Below, in pieces: positions 49,670-62,900 of a DNA stretch of 64,000 bases. This DNA is from Rhipicephalus microplus (Eukaryota > Arthropoda > Arachnida > Ixodida > Ixodidae), in NCBI RefSeq assembly GCF_043290135.1, contig NC_134702.1, positions 195,332,491 to 195,396,490 of the forward strand, read 5' to 3'. Made by a program: the position numbers and the translations under genes. The number at the start of each line of letters is the position of its first letter. The stretch's first letter is position 1. The notes below the pieces were generated by a model, which saw only the letters and a program-made list of their open reading frames with translations, had not been told where the DNA came from and did no database searches.

Positions 49670-49915
49670 CATTGATTGATGTGTAGGGTTCAACGTCCGA
49701 AAACTATTATATGATTATGAGAGACACCGTAGTGGAGGGCTCTGGAAATATTGACCACCTGGGGTTCTCTAACGCACACCTAAATCTAAGCACATGGGTC
49801 TACAGCGATTTTCTCTCCATCGAATATGCAGCCGCCGCAGCCGCGATTTGATAACGCGACCTGCGGATCAGCAGCCGAGTACTTTAGCCCCTAGGGCACC
49901 ACGGCGGGGCAAAAT
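49670..49915 (-). mobile_element. tRNA-derived SINE, - orientation
   Basis: Reverse complement starts CCCCGCCGTGGTGCCCTAGG, continues with a tRNA-like GGTCGCGTTATCAAATC region, then a body with AGATTTAGGTGTGCGTTAGA, AGAACCCCAGGTGGTC and CCACTACGGTGTCTCTC. This is a common tick repeat with a tRNA-like head. It lies in the LHFPL-like intron. Confidence 0.65.
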
Positions 49916-50639
49916 GACAAATTCTTCCCAGTAGATATGACTAGGCATGCTATACAAACAGTTTAAACGAAAGAGGCACTGATTAAAAAATCAAGCATAA
50001 GGAATGTGGATAATGCGAAGTTTTTATTCTTATACAAAAATAAAATCATCGCCTAGACACAATAATCAGAACTAAGCACACTGTCACCGAGTAAATGTAG
50101 GCACTCGGCAATTTTCTCAGAAATAGTTCAGTGCAATAATGAACAACGCACAGCATGATGTCATCATGTAATAGCTGATGTGCGAAGCCCTTCGTAATGC
50201 CAAATTGTTCCTTTGGCACATTCAGCGAGAAGATCGAATTTGTTTCTCGATATAGCTGGACGATCGGCACTCCCGATTCCAGCTCCCGAATGCTGACCGG
50301 AAATGAGCTCTGCTGCGCAATATGGCTCCGCTGCAGAGTTTTTTCTGCGCGGGATCAATCTCAATTTTCCGGCACCAGCTGCGAAGCAGAATGGCGAGGT
50401 ATTACGAACGTGGAGCACAGTCTTCTCTCGGAACTAATGTTTCTAAAGGGTTCTGGCTGGTGTTCAATTGCGTACCTATAACCTGAATTCGTGTTGTAAT
50501 CAAATCTTTGTCAACTTGGGCGCATGTCAACAATAAAACGTAGGAAAACGTGCATGAGAACTGACAGAGAGAAATGCTCAGGAAAGCGTAACGTCTTTTA
50601 TAAGGAATAGGTGTAATGTGAATGTGAAAAAACAACAAC

Positions 50640-50740
50640 AAAATAGAACGAAAAAAAACTTGCCATTGGCAGGGACGAAGCCTTAAAATAACACGTCCGG
50701 TGCTCTAACAACAGAGCTATGGCAGCGGCCATGCCTCTGT
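50640..50740 (-). mobile_element. tRNA-like SINE head, - orientation
   Basis: Reverse complement of 50735-50665 reads GGCCGCTGCCATAGCTCTGT then TGTTAGAGCACCGGACGTGT, with TTCGTCCCTGCCAATGG in the B-box position. The A-box and anticodon-stem layout are tRNA-like, but the B-box is weak. It is therefore listed as a SINE head and not as a functional tRNA. Confidence 0.5.
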
Positions 50741-51589
50741 CTAATATTTAGGGTATGTATGTGCATTAAACGCGGGAGCGTCAGTCACAACCGGCAGTAG
50801 ACACAGCGCCTAGTGCGGAACGCTCTTTCTCTGCCGGTTTGGCGACTCTATTAGTGCAACTGAGGGGAATGTTGTCAAACGTTCGAACTTGAAGCACCCA
50901 TTGAACAAAAAAGTTACTGTAAAGTAAAATTATGAAACATGTCCCCGAAACTAACTCTGATAGGAGGCCAAGCAGCAGCGGTGCGCATGGCGTTGACTCT
51001 GTTGAAACGGGCGTCGACGCGGCTGCTGGAAGGACAGTTTTAAGCGACACTTGGTGTAGTGTTTACTCGAGCATACTTTTATTTGCAACGAAAAGGCACG
51101 GGAGGTGGGTTGCGTTTCGTGCAAGTTTTATCACTGATAATTCAGCTTGAAATTTAGTGTTTCAACTCGATGTGCAGTAGAGCATAGTTGGCGGTGGAGA
51201 AAGCGAAGGGAGAGAGAAGTGTGTTGCGAGCGGGCGGAGGAACCGGTGACTGCTGTGGGTTAGGCAGAGAGTGACGTTAACGCGCGGCAGCGACTTGACC
51301 TACTTGGCATTGCTTGAACACCTGTGGCGATGCGGCCCGTAAGGACGCGCCGGACACCGTTACACAGGCTACTCAAAAAGCTGCTTCGCATCTAAAAAAA
51401 GAGCTTGAGAATACTTCAGCTTTGCCTTTAAGGCAGAATGACAAAGCTTAATGAGGCCCTGTGCGCATCGGCTCATGAATCGTTAGCCTAGTTTTAGGTT
51501 CTTGGCAGATGCTTCAATTGTGGTACGAGGAAACGAACGTGTATGCTCTTAACATTAAGCGGATCGAACAATCTTTCAATACCTATCGT

Positions 51590-52110
51590 AAACAAAGTTG
51601 CGAAGTGCCTACCAGGCCATAATTGTTCACTTACCGCACTCGCGATGAAGCTTCACATGAAGTACCGAAAAGAGAGGAGTGGTGGGAGAGGGACAGAATG
51701 TTTAGGTTCTGCGATATTATCCAATTCTACCAAAGGTCTAGGCGCAGATATCCACCACCCAGCTCCACATTAGACAAATCTGAGGAGGTTGACTGGAGGC
51801 GACTTCAAACTAGAACATTTCCCAACCCGAAGCACCTAAATCGCATCTACCCCGAACTATACCCAGGTGACTCGTTAGCATGAGACACGCCACACTAGAG
51901 CATATTTTATGGGAATGCACACAGATACAGGACGCCAACGCAGTCTCCCCAGAACAGCTTGGGTCGCGGGGGAGAGCCGCGCTATTCAGCTCAGATCGGG
52001 CAGATCAAATATGGGCCATCCAACGAGCACGGGAGGCGGCTGAGAGACAGGGTCTCTCCACCACCACTGGCGTGGCCTGCTTTGTTGGGCCTGCTTTGTT
52101 GTCTTTCAAA
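51590..52110 (+). mobile_element. 3' end of an RNase H-bearing LINE
   Basis: The frame at 51623-51880 contains FRFCDIIQFYQRSRRRYPPP and WRRLQTRTFPNPKHLNRIYP, followed in a shifted frame (51880 on) by RHATLEHILWECTQ and QIWAIQRAREAAERQG. This is the terminal block with its zinc-binding residues from tick LINE polyproteins. One frameshift at about 51880 breaks it. The sequence ends around a short GCCTGCTTTGTTGGG duplication near 52076-52100. It lies in the LHFPL-like intron. Confidence 0.7.
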
Positions 52111-53634
52111 TCGAAAACAAAAACAGACATCCCGAAAATTACAATTGTTATATTTCACTTACAAATCGAGGAAATACATTTGGCGCTTGTTAATACCTCC
52201 TTGTCGAATCTGCCAAGAAAAGAAGCGTCACCGATGAGATATCTTTATACGAATTGAGATCGATAAAAAAGCGGTAGCACATGCACCTAGAAATGTGTCT
52301 TCTGTTCCCAGGCATACTTATAAAATATGAATGCCAAAGACCACAAAACAACAAAAACAAGACAACTAAGAGAACTGGTCTCAAATTATAAATATGTTCA
52401 AATATCCGTGCCCGCGTGTGTTAGTGAGCCGCATAGTCACGGATAAGAAGTTAGATTGCAGACGCAAAAGAGTCACTGCAAGCATTTTACGGGCAGTGCA
52501 ATTGCGCCCATAAAACAGGGAAGTTATCTTTTGTTTCGCACAGCGAGTGACTTCAGTCAGTGGCCTCGCAGCTTCATCGGTGTCAATGAACTCATAAACT
52601 CGCCAAGTACGCTTTTACTACTTTCGATGGTCGTCCCTTCTTTTCGTTGTCGGCAGTTAAGCTCAGGTCTTTTATTCACATACTTTCGAAAGCTTTCCCT
52701 TCAGCTTCAGGCTGGTGCGACTTCCCTCTTACTGTTTGTACGTCATTTCTTCCTCGTCAAAAATATTTCGTGGTATTCTAGGCAGCCAATATGCACTGTA
52801 AATAATCATAAAAAAACACCCCAAAACAATAACAGTTTACTTTGAGCTGCTTTGAATCGCACAGTGTACAGCCGCGCAGCAAGCGCTCCCCTTTTCGTGT
52901 CACTGAAGTGTCTGCGCACTTTTTTGTAGTATCAGTAGAGCTGAAACCTGTGTATACGCAACTTTGTATGACCATGCTAACCCAGATGTGGCTCGAATAT
53001 TTGAGCGAGAAACGACATTAATGTTCAAGCAGATTGGCTACGTTAAGTGTGCTGTGCCAGGGAAAGGCATAAATACACTGACATTGTGATCATAGCAGCT
53101 CAAATATTGAATAACGGCTGGCCTTTGCCCAATGCCAGAAAAATGTTTTAATGCCGCGCGAGAAGCTCGCTCAATGGGGCATGGCATAAACAAGCAAAAT
53201 CATTAAACCTGTTCTTCCTCTCTAATACCGGTTACTCGTCTGAACATACTGCAGTAATTCACTTGCCAGTCAAGCTTGACTTAAGTACAAGTAGGTTGCG
53301 TCTTTTAAAAATTTTAAGGTGTTTGACTCTCGTACGCATGCTTGCTAACCTAATTACAAGTCTTAAGGTCTTTACTTCTAAACTGTGAACCCATAAATCG
53401 CTCATTTTTTGTGCCGAACTACTCTGCTCATTTCCGACTTCCGTCAAGTGGGTATGCCAGTTCAGATTTTATAAACACTACCTTAACTTGAATAAAAAAA
53501 ACGTAAAAAGTGCACACGACAAGAATAGAAAACTTGTCACCGATTGAGGGTCAGGCAAGGCAGCCAGATGTTGAATGATTATTGTACAATGCACATCGTT
53601 AATCTTGAAAAGAGTGAAAATCTGTCTGTCTTAC

Positions 53635-54253
53635 CCCCAGCTGTTTGAGCATGCCCTATGACAGCCGCAGCAGCCACTCTGTTCGCTGTTCCGTGCATCG
53701 CCAGCGACAAGATGGCGAGCACGGCTCCGATGCAGAGCACCGCTGAGCCAGAGCTGAACAACAGGAATCCGGCACGCCACGTGGCTGAAGGGAACCTGGC
53801 GGCCATGTGCGGCTCCTCATGCCCCGGCGGTGCGTCGTCGAACCTGAAGCACAGTGCGTCACCCCTCGCCGCCAAGCTGTCGGCGTTGTGGTCATCGGTG
53901 TCTCGGTAGCAGGCACCATACAGACCCAACATGTACGCCAGGTCATCCGGGTCGTAGGTCAACGGAGGTCTATACACATCCGTTCGCTCGCGCACTAGCC
54001 ACTCGGGTTGAACAAGGCTCACTAGACTCATAAGAGCCACTAGCGTGGATAGGAGTGTCCACGCCAAAGACACTGGCCACGATGTCTTGTAGCGCAGCAC
54101 GTGCACGTGCGGGGATGCCAGGTACAGAGCGGCGCCGACTTCGTCCGGAGGACACAAAGTTGGGTGCACTGCACAAAATCTGCGAGCGATGTTGCCCACT
54201 ATCGGCCCAAAGTCTTCGGGTGCGTAAGGCTTGTTTCCTTTGCGGATGATCAT
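53635..54253 (-). CDS. LHFPL-like tetraspan protein, exon A (N-terminus, TM1, TM2, first half of TM3)
   Basis: The exon encodes residues 1-206. The start is ATG at 54253-54251 in a fair context (ACCAATG). TM1 is at about residues 59-81 and ends with QPEW (W85). The first extracellular loop has GLY (110-112), C115 and C135. This matches the W...GLW...C...C signature of the claudin/LHFPL superfamily. TM2 is at about 161-187, and TM3 begins at about 192. The donor is GG|GTAAGA (GT at 53634-53633), leaving the exon in phase 1. The family normally starts close to TM1, so the 57-residue N-terminal extension is unusual; its codon use looks like the rest of the exon, so it is probably real. LHFPL proteins act as partners of membrane complexes (for example LHFPL5 in hair-cell mechanotransduction, LHFPL4 with GABA-A receptors in vertebrates). 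The subfamily here cannot be decided. Confidence 0.75.
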
Positions 54254-54959
54254 TGGTACCAGTGAGTTAAAGCTATCTCATCTAATGTTACCACATGGAT
54301 GTAGGCGTTACAATGTAATTTCAACAAGCTTTACATTTGAGCGTTAGGCTGCTTATTAGCCCACCCATGTTCTCTTGGATTTGTCTCAATATCAGCAGGC
54401 AGGATGTTTTTAGCAAAACATCGTTTTCTTCTTAAATTGGAACCAATATATAAAAAAGTAGCATTAATGCAGTATTGATAGTGACGCCCATTATGGTTAG
54501 AAAAGTCAATGCCTGTGGAAATAAGGATGTGTGGCACACTTGCTTTGCTGCTCAAGTCCTAACTACAATAAAACACAGATATACTCCTCAATGCGTCTAA
54601 GTCTTCCAAAAATGTTTGGCGCTGCTTTTGGCATTTGTTTCTTGAGCGAGGGTGAATAAATTTACAACAAGCTGTCAAACATACACAAAATGACCTGGAA
54701 CTCGTTTGTACTGGTGGTTGGGATAGGCCCACTTTTCAATTCCTCTTATACATATGCAAAACTGCTGGAATAAAAAAATTACGCTTCGAGAACAAATGGC
54801 ACTAACCGCCTCATTCTATGTGCAGGGGGTTCGTCACAGAATACTAACTGATGTTCGCTGAAGAATTCGATGGATTGCACACACATGAAATATCCGCCTG
54901 TCTCAAGTAGGCAAAATCATATTCTGAATTCGATATGGTTACCATAGGACAATACTCCA

Positions 54960-55480
54960 GGGAATGCTATCGTGCCGTCTAACGACGTCTTCCGCCTTGT
55001 AACCGGGACGCGGCAACAATTCCACCTCCACCCCGCATCACTGTGACCACTCAACCGAAGAAAAAACTTGACGTAGCGTTCACGGTAGCGGTCGAGTGGC
55101 GTAGCACTGCGGACTCCTCGTCTGGGGAAGATGCGACGCGCGTTGAGCGCTGCAACGGCGCAGAACGCCGCTGGCGCGCCACCGCTTCCTCGATCCCCAG
55201 CGAGCAGCCGGGTTCCTTCGGCGACAGCATCGGAATGAGAGAGCGTTCTCCGGGACCGAGCAGCGGGTCCTCCCTTCCAGACGGGCGGGTCTCTCCGCCT
55301 CGGCAGATCCCTCCTTTCCTCGAATGCTCCCGGAGGATCAGCGTTGCTAGGCCAACAAGTGGCGCTGTTTCCCGCGCAAAGGAACGCGCAGCCGCCGCAG
55401 TCGCCTTTGCTCGAAGGACGAGCACATGCGCTCTGGCCTGCCCTCTCGGCTCGAGCACGTTCTCCCTCCTCGCAATCTCC
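54960..55480 (-). promoter_or_regulatory. CpG-rich block, probable promoter/5' leader of the LHFPL-like gene
   Basis: This block is much richer in G+C and CpG than its surroundings; 55081-55140 alone holds nine CpG. It lies 0.7-1.2 kb upstream of the LHFPL-like start codon in the direction of that gene. Long open frames occur on both strands (294 aa on +, 200 aa on -), but this is expected where stop codons are rare and neither resembles a known family. I therefore read it as a promoter or untranslated first exon. A short unknown coding exon is possible. Confidence 0.4.
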
Positions 55481-55929
55481 TGCTCCCGATGTAAGAGTTC
55501 TTTCCTGCTCCCGTTTCATCTCCTTCTCTGCTGGATATTCGCCGTTTTCCGCATCAGCTGCAGTTTAGTTATACTTCTTTTTGGGATTCTCACTATTCCG
55601 TGTGTGTTTGTCGTCGATCTGCGATTCATTCTGTTTTTCGGTTTCGTAACATCCCCGATTTCAGAGAGAGCCGTCACCGTCTTCATCGGAGATTTCTCGC
55701 ATGTCCCCGAAGTGCCTGCTGTCTGCAGGGGCAAGCCGGCTGGTTGGGATTTGCTGTTTTCATTTGTAGGCTCTAGTATTTTTCTTCCCAGCTTGCAGCG
55801 TACAGGACTGCTGTCAAGGGTTGTTGATGTACATATTTCTCTACAGGGAATGGAAGAAGTCTGCAGCGCAAATGTTCCCTCACAAGCAGTACTTACGTTA
55901 TTTGCTTTTTTTTCTAAGGAGATGTGACA

Positions 55930-58900
55930 ATAATTTGCGTAATGCTCAAGAACTAGAGTGTACTTCGTAACTTGTAGCAAATGTAAGCATATAATGCAGA
56001 TCCTTAAAAAGATTTTCTTCCTTTCTCGACCTAATAGTACTTTGTCCCCGTGCTGTTTCACAACTATTTCTTCCTATATATTTCATATGGTTCCAGCTGA
56101 CATCACATAATTGTGTTTTTAAAAATCGAGGAAGAGTACAAGATAAAGAATGAACGAACTTGCAATGTTCGTGTGGCTGAAGTGTAGCCAAGAATTCACA
56201 GAAAACATGATCGACGCTCATGTCGGGTGTTCTACAATATTCTAATTTAGAATTTCGAGCAACGACTACTGTTTTAAACCAAGTATCTACTGACGCCGTC
56301 CTGGGTGCCATTTTGCTGCAGAGAAAAGACAGTGAGATGAGCGCGCTTTCAGCTTTTTCTATTCGTTTCTAGAACAGTGCAGCAGCTATTTGTACAACAA
56401 AATGTAGCGTGATTACCTCACGTCAATACCCCTTATTATTTCAATATTGAATGACCCCAAAGAAAAGGACACATTGAGGTAGACTTCAAGAAATTTATTT
56501 CAGAAGAAGGATTTACGATTGTAATAAAGTATGCTACGCAGCAGGACTGATATTTTGGCTAGTTGGTGATACATTATGGGCAGTACCAGCGCAGAAACTC
56601 ACGGGACGAAGAAAAGAGACACAAACAAGCACTACGCTTGTTTGTACTACGCTCGTGTTATGGTACGCTTAACAAATAGAACCCCTTCTCAAAGCTTTTA
56701 CCTCCAGCAGAAAAGAATATGCGGCCAGTTTAGATCTTCTAAGGTAACGTAACGCGTTTGCGAAGTGCATTCCTCGCAATGTGAACGTGAAAGTGAAAGG
56801 AAGTTCAACTACAGTAATCTTGTTATGACCACGGGTTATATAATCCAGTTAAGACCAACGCGTAGAGTGCATAATTGTGCAGATATTAAAAATTACAAGT
56901 GGTGACGTTTGAAGTATGGTTATATTGAGGTTAAAAAGCTAGCCTAACCTGAAAAACATTTAGGTTGTCTGAACACGCTAGAGAGCACTCAAGCTCGAGG
57001 CACCTCGAATGCATTTTCACTTGTTGGACCTACACAGGCAGCATCCACCCTAAACACGTCCTACCAGCCACTCAACCTACGGTTCTTTAGGCGCAATATC
57101 AAGGTATGAGACTGTTATAATTTGATTGTTTACTTTTTCTCTTTTCTCGAGTGTTATTTCAACACCTCCAGAGGTCAAACCTAAACCACCAGTTCGCCTT
57201 AACATTTCTCGTATTGCAAAGCAATCTCTCCTTTTCTCAAAGGGTCTCAAACAACTGACCGTACTACATATTTATGGAACTTATGGCAATTTTTCGCACG
57301 TGTGCACCGATTGGTTTGTCCCGTTATATACCCTCACTGTAGTTTTCTCTACCTACAGAACGTTATGTATTGGCAGTGCAATGTTAGACAACAAGACATT
57401 AGGAACTGCCGCACAGCTTCTTTTTATCCGGGAGACAATAAGTTTCATTTTGGAAACGTGGCCTCGCACATCGACGATATTATGCGACGCCAAAACCGCT
57501 TTTCAAACCAAAGATGTATTCATAGGGTGAAGTCCATGTTACATTTAAGCTGCAGCAATAGCAGAACTATTATTTGCTGCAGCAGATGGGCAGCTCGCCA
57601 CCTTCTAGTGAATTTCTGTGCACTACAGCGGGATGCCAAATTAATAGGCAAACGTCGAAGCTAAAAAACCTTAAACGGTGCCTGTGAACTTCGCATTGCG
57701 TTTTCCCTCCCAGTCACCAAAACCCCGCTTTGGTGCGCAATGCGCAAAATCATATTTGAGAACTCGACGTAACTGGGGCTGTGGACATTGCACAAGTGGG
57801 ACTCGTAAATGAGGTTGCACATGCTTGACGACTTACTGAAACACAGTGCAAATATGGTTCATTGTATTCGTCTATTGGTCGAGCTTTTGTGACACCTGAT
57901 TCACATATCATCAGCTAGAGTGACACAGGTCCTATGGTTCACAAATTTCCAGTGCCGAAAATCCTTGAACACACTTTTTTACCTGCCCAACGTACGCACG
58001 TGAACAACAAATACTCATTATCTGTAACTAAAGATATCACAATATCCCAATAAATGATCAGCTTTTGCTGAGCCAATGGCGTGAAACTGCTCGTAAGAGG
58101 GGGCATAGCCTTCTTATAGGCCAACGGACTGAATACATGGCTGTAACATTGCGCCAACTTCACGGGACTGCATATACTCACCAGCCTAACTTTATATGTA
58201 CATTGATCAGTCTTTTTCTTCCACGCTAACCTCGACCCAGGAAAAGTGGCAGGCTAGGGCATATAATCACTCAGGTCAGCATCACTGTCTATCTTTAAAC
58301 AAACGTATCTTCCTTTCTCTCTCTTTAATTTGTTTTTACGCTTTAGTTGGTTAAGCAGAGCTTTCCTTTCCATCGCTATTATCACTACAGATTCTTCGCC
58401 TCTGATGCTTTTATATTTTCCTCGCCATATTCTTTGCACTGCGAGCCATATATTTAACGATAAGTCGCATAGTCTTTTCGCAAGGGTGAGTAAACACTCT
58501 TCTCACCCGATACTAAAATGGTTTCTCTTTCCATCTTGTCTGTCACTTCCTTTAGTCTCTCCTCGAAACTAATGTTCAAACCAATTTTAGAGTCTGCGCC
58601 CACATCAGCACCAACAAATATCTGTGTAGCTTACAGTGAAATATAACGTGTACCCTATTATTGTTACACTGTGCTATTTTTAGATACAGAGAGGAATTTG
58701 GGGTAATAAAAATCGCCAGGCCTGAGTGCAACGCGCCGCACAGTCACAGCGAAAGCATGAAGAGTGGCTTTTTAGAGCTTTTTTCTAAATACTCTTTGGG
58801 TAAATGCTAGAAACACTTGCTGGTACCCACTACGCCATAAATGATCATACGTTCTGGGTAGTAAGCTGGCATTCACAATGCTATCCCTCGTCATTCTTCG

Positions 58901-59197
58901 GAGAAGCGTGGTATCCGCTAAACTCTTGAAAAGAATTTAGTGTGAATTTTGTGTTGCAGTGGCTGACGATGATGGAAAAATACGCCTGAAGTTGCTATGT
59001 GCCACTGTTATAAGGTGACAAAGAACAAGCTTCTGAAGTCTGTTGGAGCATTGTACGACCCATTCGTTACGCGATTCGCATTGTCTGATGCCTGGTTTTT
59101 GTTTTGCTGTTCTAAAGCACTTCATTACTCATAATAACGCGAGTCCTTTCCTGACATCAAGCCTGACTAATAAGGCAAGTTTGCAAAAGAGTCTCAA
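55930..59197. other. Non-coding, nothing recognised
   Basis: Frames up to 134 codons (57126-57530) overlap others and have no recognisable domain. Confidence 0.55.
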
Positions 59198-59395
59198 GCA
59201 CCGGCGTGGATCAGCGGTAGAATACCGGACTTGAAGCAATGGACACACCTTGGAATCCCAACATGTCCCTGCATGTCTTTGGGTATTTTATTTCAGTTGT
59301 TTTTTATTTTGTGTGATAGGGGTTATGCACAATTGTGGTGGTGGCGGCGGCGGACAACTACGGCGATGCGCGTGACCCGTTTCCTCATCTCTACG
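59198..59395 (+). mobile_element. tRNA-derived SINE copy 2
   Basis: Head GCACCGGCGTGGATCAGCGG followed by TAGAATACCGGACTT (A-box region) and CCTTGGAATCCC in the B-box position. The body is T-rich, then a GGTGGTGGCGGCGGCGGACA run and ACAACTACGGCG. The tRNA-like head plus shared 3' body identifies a SINE of the tick Ruka-like type (name inferred from general structure, not from alignment). Confidence 0.65.
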
Positions 59396-59727
59396 AGTTT
59401 TGTTTTAAAATAGTGTATGGTAAACCAAGGCCATGCCGGGGGCATTTCGCAAAATTTTGTCAGCAACACTGACGTGGTGCGTGCTCCACCGCATTTACCC
59501 TTGTACGATCAGCAGCAACAATCAGCTTTGGCTAATGCTTACTAGTGATGACTAAGCAATGGTTAAGGTAAACTGGCGTAGTAATGTAATACTGATGCTG
59601 GCTGATGTCAGCCAGCGAGGACTTAAGGCTGACAATTTCAGCCTTCTGCTGCACTGTGCTGGTTAAATCAGGGTTGTAGCATTGATTAGAAATACTTCTT
59701 TAAGGGAAAGCTGTTGAGATCAAAACT

Positions 59728-59912
59728 CAGGCCATGCGCGGCGCCGTAGTTGTTCGCCGCCGCTGCCACCACTGCGTCGCTACCACCACCAGTGTCCGTT
59801 ACCACTACTGGAAAAAGAAAAAAACTAGAATCAAGGATACCGTGGTTTTCGAACCCGTGTCCACTGTTTGCCAGCCCAGTATTTCACCACTGAGCGACGC
59901 CAGCTTTTTCTT
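59728..59912 (-). mobile_element. tRNA-derived SINE copy 3, - orientation
   Basis: Reverse complement starts GCTGGCGTCGCTCAGTGGTG, then GAAATACTGGGCTGGC and CACGGGTTCGAAAACC (a good B-box). The body is T-rich and ends with GGCGGCGAACAACTACGGCG, shared with the copy at 59198. This is the best-preserved promoter of the three. Confidence 0.7.
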
Positions 59913-62900
59913 TATTGCATGAAATAATCATCAGTGAACCTGTGAATTACGCACAACATACTTTATCAGAAGTCAGGTAAACACACACAAGCGTCAAGAA
60001 GGGGAAGCCACTCCGGAACGAGGTCAAAAGTCTCAACAACACTGCGCACTTGAGCAGCTGCTTCTCGGAAGACGGATCTGGTCGACCGTGGTAGCTTGAT
60101 GCGTCTATCAATCATGCAACTTTTTCATAGTGAATAAACTCCCAACAACAAAAACATGTCTTATGGAGTATTATCAGTGCGACTCTTTTCGAATGTAAGG
60201 AGCCTATACCATGAGCTGTGGTTGGAAGTTCTTTTCGTATTGTTCTTTTTAGAATGTCCCAAAAATGAAAAGCTTCACAACAAGGAATGAAACATTGCCT
60301 TATATTCTCAGGTTGGTTGCAGAGTCTACGATTCACTGTCCAGGGTACATATATGCAGGCACGCCGGCGCTTAACTTGTTCGCCAACTTGCCTTAGGCAG
60401 GCATGATGTCGGGAAAGGAATCGTGTTAATATTGTTGATAGAGCGTTTTCAAACAGCAAAAAATCAAAGAGGCGTCATGCAGTGTGAATAGCGTAACGAG
60501 TGGGTCGTGCAGTGCTCCAACTCATTACAAAAGCTTGTTTTTCATCACCTTATAATTGTGGCGCATACCCACTTCAGGCATAATTCCTCATCGTCGTCTG
60601 CCACTGCATGAACATTTGGCGCAAAATTCTCTCCAAGTGCTTAGCATATACAAAGCTTCTCAGATGAATGACGGAAATTAGCACAGTGAATGCAGGCCTA
60701 CTACTCAGAAATTATTATTATTATTAATGCGGAAGTGGGTACCCAGCAAGCCTGCTTGAAGTAGTTACCCAATGAGTGTTTATAAAAGGCTCTGAAAAGC
60801 CGCTCTTCTAGATTTCGCTGTGACGGTGCTGCGCCTTCCGTGCATTCCTGGCATTTTTTTCTGGTCATAGTTCGCAATTGTCGCTGTATCATCGATCATT
60901 TCATGGATTCAATCGGGGTGTAGTCACTGAGTTGTGTGTCTTGCAGTTGCAATGTTTGGGATGTCTTTCACAGTTTCACATTCACCGATACTCTCGTAGT
61001 CATATGATAAGCAGCTGCGTGTTTTATAACAATTTCTAAATGAAGAATTTCATAGGTCTGCATAAATGCAGGTGTAGAGATGCTCTTTTAGATCCATAAT
61101 AAACATCAAGAACCGTTTGTACTTCAGTTGCTATAACTGGGTCACTCCAGGAGAGTATGAAAACGCTCCAAGAAACAAATAAACGGGAGAACAACCATCG
61201 ACTGTTGAACCCTCAACATCGAACCCTATGTGAGTGGCAGCATTACGTGGCCCCTGGCGCATTATGATACAATTGGGCTTCTGATTTTTATATCCGTAAT
61301 TCATAGTTGTGCACATGGGTGGTTGAGAATGGGCAGGGATGTGGTTGTCTTACCTAGTCTACTATGAAAGGGGCGGGGCGTGAACTCTGTCCATTGGATT
61401 GACCTAATAGCAGAAGGGGGCACTCTAAAGAACCCTCATCCCCCTTGATGAACCCTGTGCATGCCTACCGCTTAACATACGCACCACAAGGATCTCCAAG
61501 ATTCAGTCACTTTTGCTTGACTTTTGAAATGACAAGCTTCATCTGTCCTGGTATGCAACAAAACCAGGTAAAAAAAAAGAAAGAGAAAACGGGCTGATGT
61601 GTTCGTGCAATGGTTCTTTCTAGTTAGAAAAGACTCAGTTTTCTTCCGCCACATCATCACTGAAACATCGTAGCTGCACATTACAATGACAACGCGGTTC
61701 GGCACTTGAGCCTTGTCATCAGCTTAGCACTTCGCAGATAAATCTATTTCAGTAAAAATACCAGTCGCATTCAGTAACCATTCCGAAGTACCGGTAGGCA
61801 TGGAGTAAAAGTGCCAGTCGGGTAGCATTCAGTAGGAACATCAGTTGTTTCCAAAATATGAACTGTGTGATTACAAAAAGTAAGGCGAAAATCCATTTAG
61901 AGAGGAAAGGAAGAAGAAAAAAATCAACATGTTGATGTAGTAAATTCCAAAAACTCGGGCTTCCATTGTGAGCGCTAAGACAACAAGGCTCAATTTCGGG
62001 AATCCGCATGAACGAGAACACAAATCTGCGGGTTTGTTGAAGGGACCAAAGAACGAATGGCTTTTCGGAGCTACCGCGTGTTTTTGTTTTCTTGGCGTTT
62101 TTTTTACTGTTTTTGTTGTCTGCACTGTGGTGCTGAATTTGTAGTCTCCATCAACAGACGAACCGAGACAATAAATAACACCCGTACCAAGGTATCCGTA
62201 CTACGCTTGAATGGCTTTTCCTCGGTCGCATTACTCGCCATACACATCTCGGTCTTTTGTTCCCGGAAGCCGGCACCACTTTATTGAATTTTCGGTTGCC
62301 CAACCATTGAGAGCTCACTCTCGAGATGTTTGCGCGCTGTGCGTGCCTCACTGTCTAGGCTCGCCATTCACATTACCTAACAGAAAGCGATGCATTTGAC
62401 GATGCTGCGTAATGGACAGACTGATGCAATAAAGCAGGCGCTAAATAAAGCAATAACGCCTTTTTCAGTATTTCAGAGACACGCACACTCGCTGAAGTAA
62501 GCGTTTTTTACCAATGCTCTCAACCGTTTTCTATCATTTCTGCCACTGTGTGTGTATGTGTTGCGGCGTGTTGTGCATTGTATACTGCTGTATCAGAGGG
62601 GCGACATTTGAAGTCATTTTGCATCTACGCAACTTGTCGTATGCCCATGGTGCTCGATAGCTTCGTTATTTACAATCTGATGCATCTTCTTCACTGTTAG
62701 TGAAGCTTCACATAAGTTATTGATTAGTCCGATGGCCTAAAATCAAAATAAACCTTAAAAACTTGAAATAATATTGTTGATTTCGCCATATTCACGAAGT
62801 ACAGACGTGGGTTTGCATAAAAAAAGAAGCTTCCTTCAGACAGCTTGCTAGGCTTGAACCAATACAAAGAATTTGGTAGTAAAGTACCTGATAAGCAAGA

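Noticed and set aside
50640..50740. Possible functional tRNA gene
   Set aside because: The head is tRNA-like, but the B-box is poor and stem pairing looks incomplete; the context is SINE-like.
55043..55927. 294-codon + strand open frame
   Set aside because: Its first part lies in the CpG-rich block, where stops are rare on both strands (a 200-codon - frame overlaps it). No domain is recognisable and the second half is a low-complexity Phe/Leu/Ser run.
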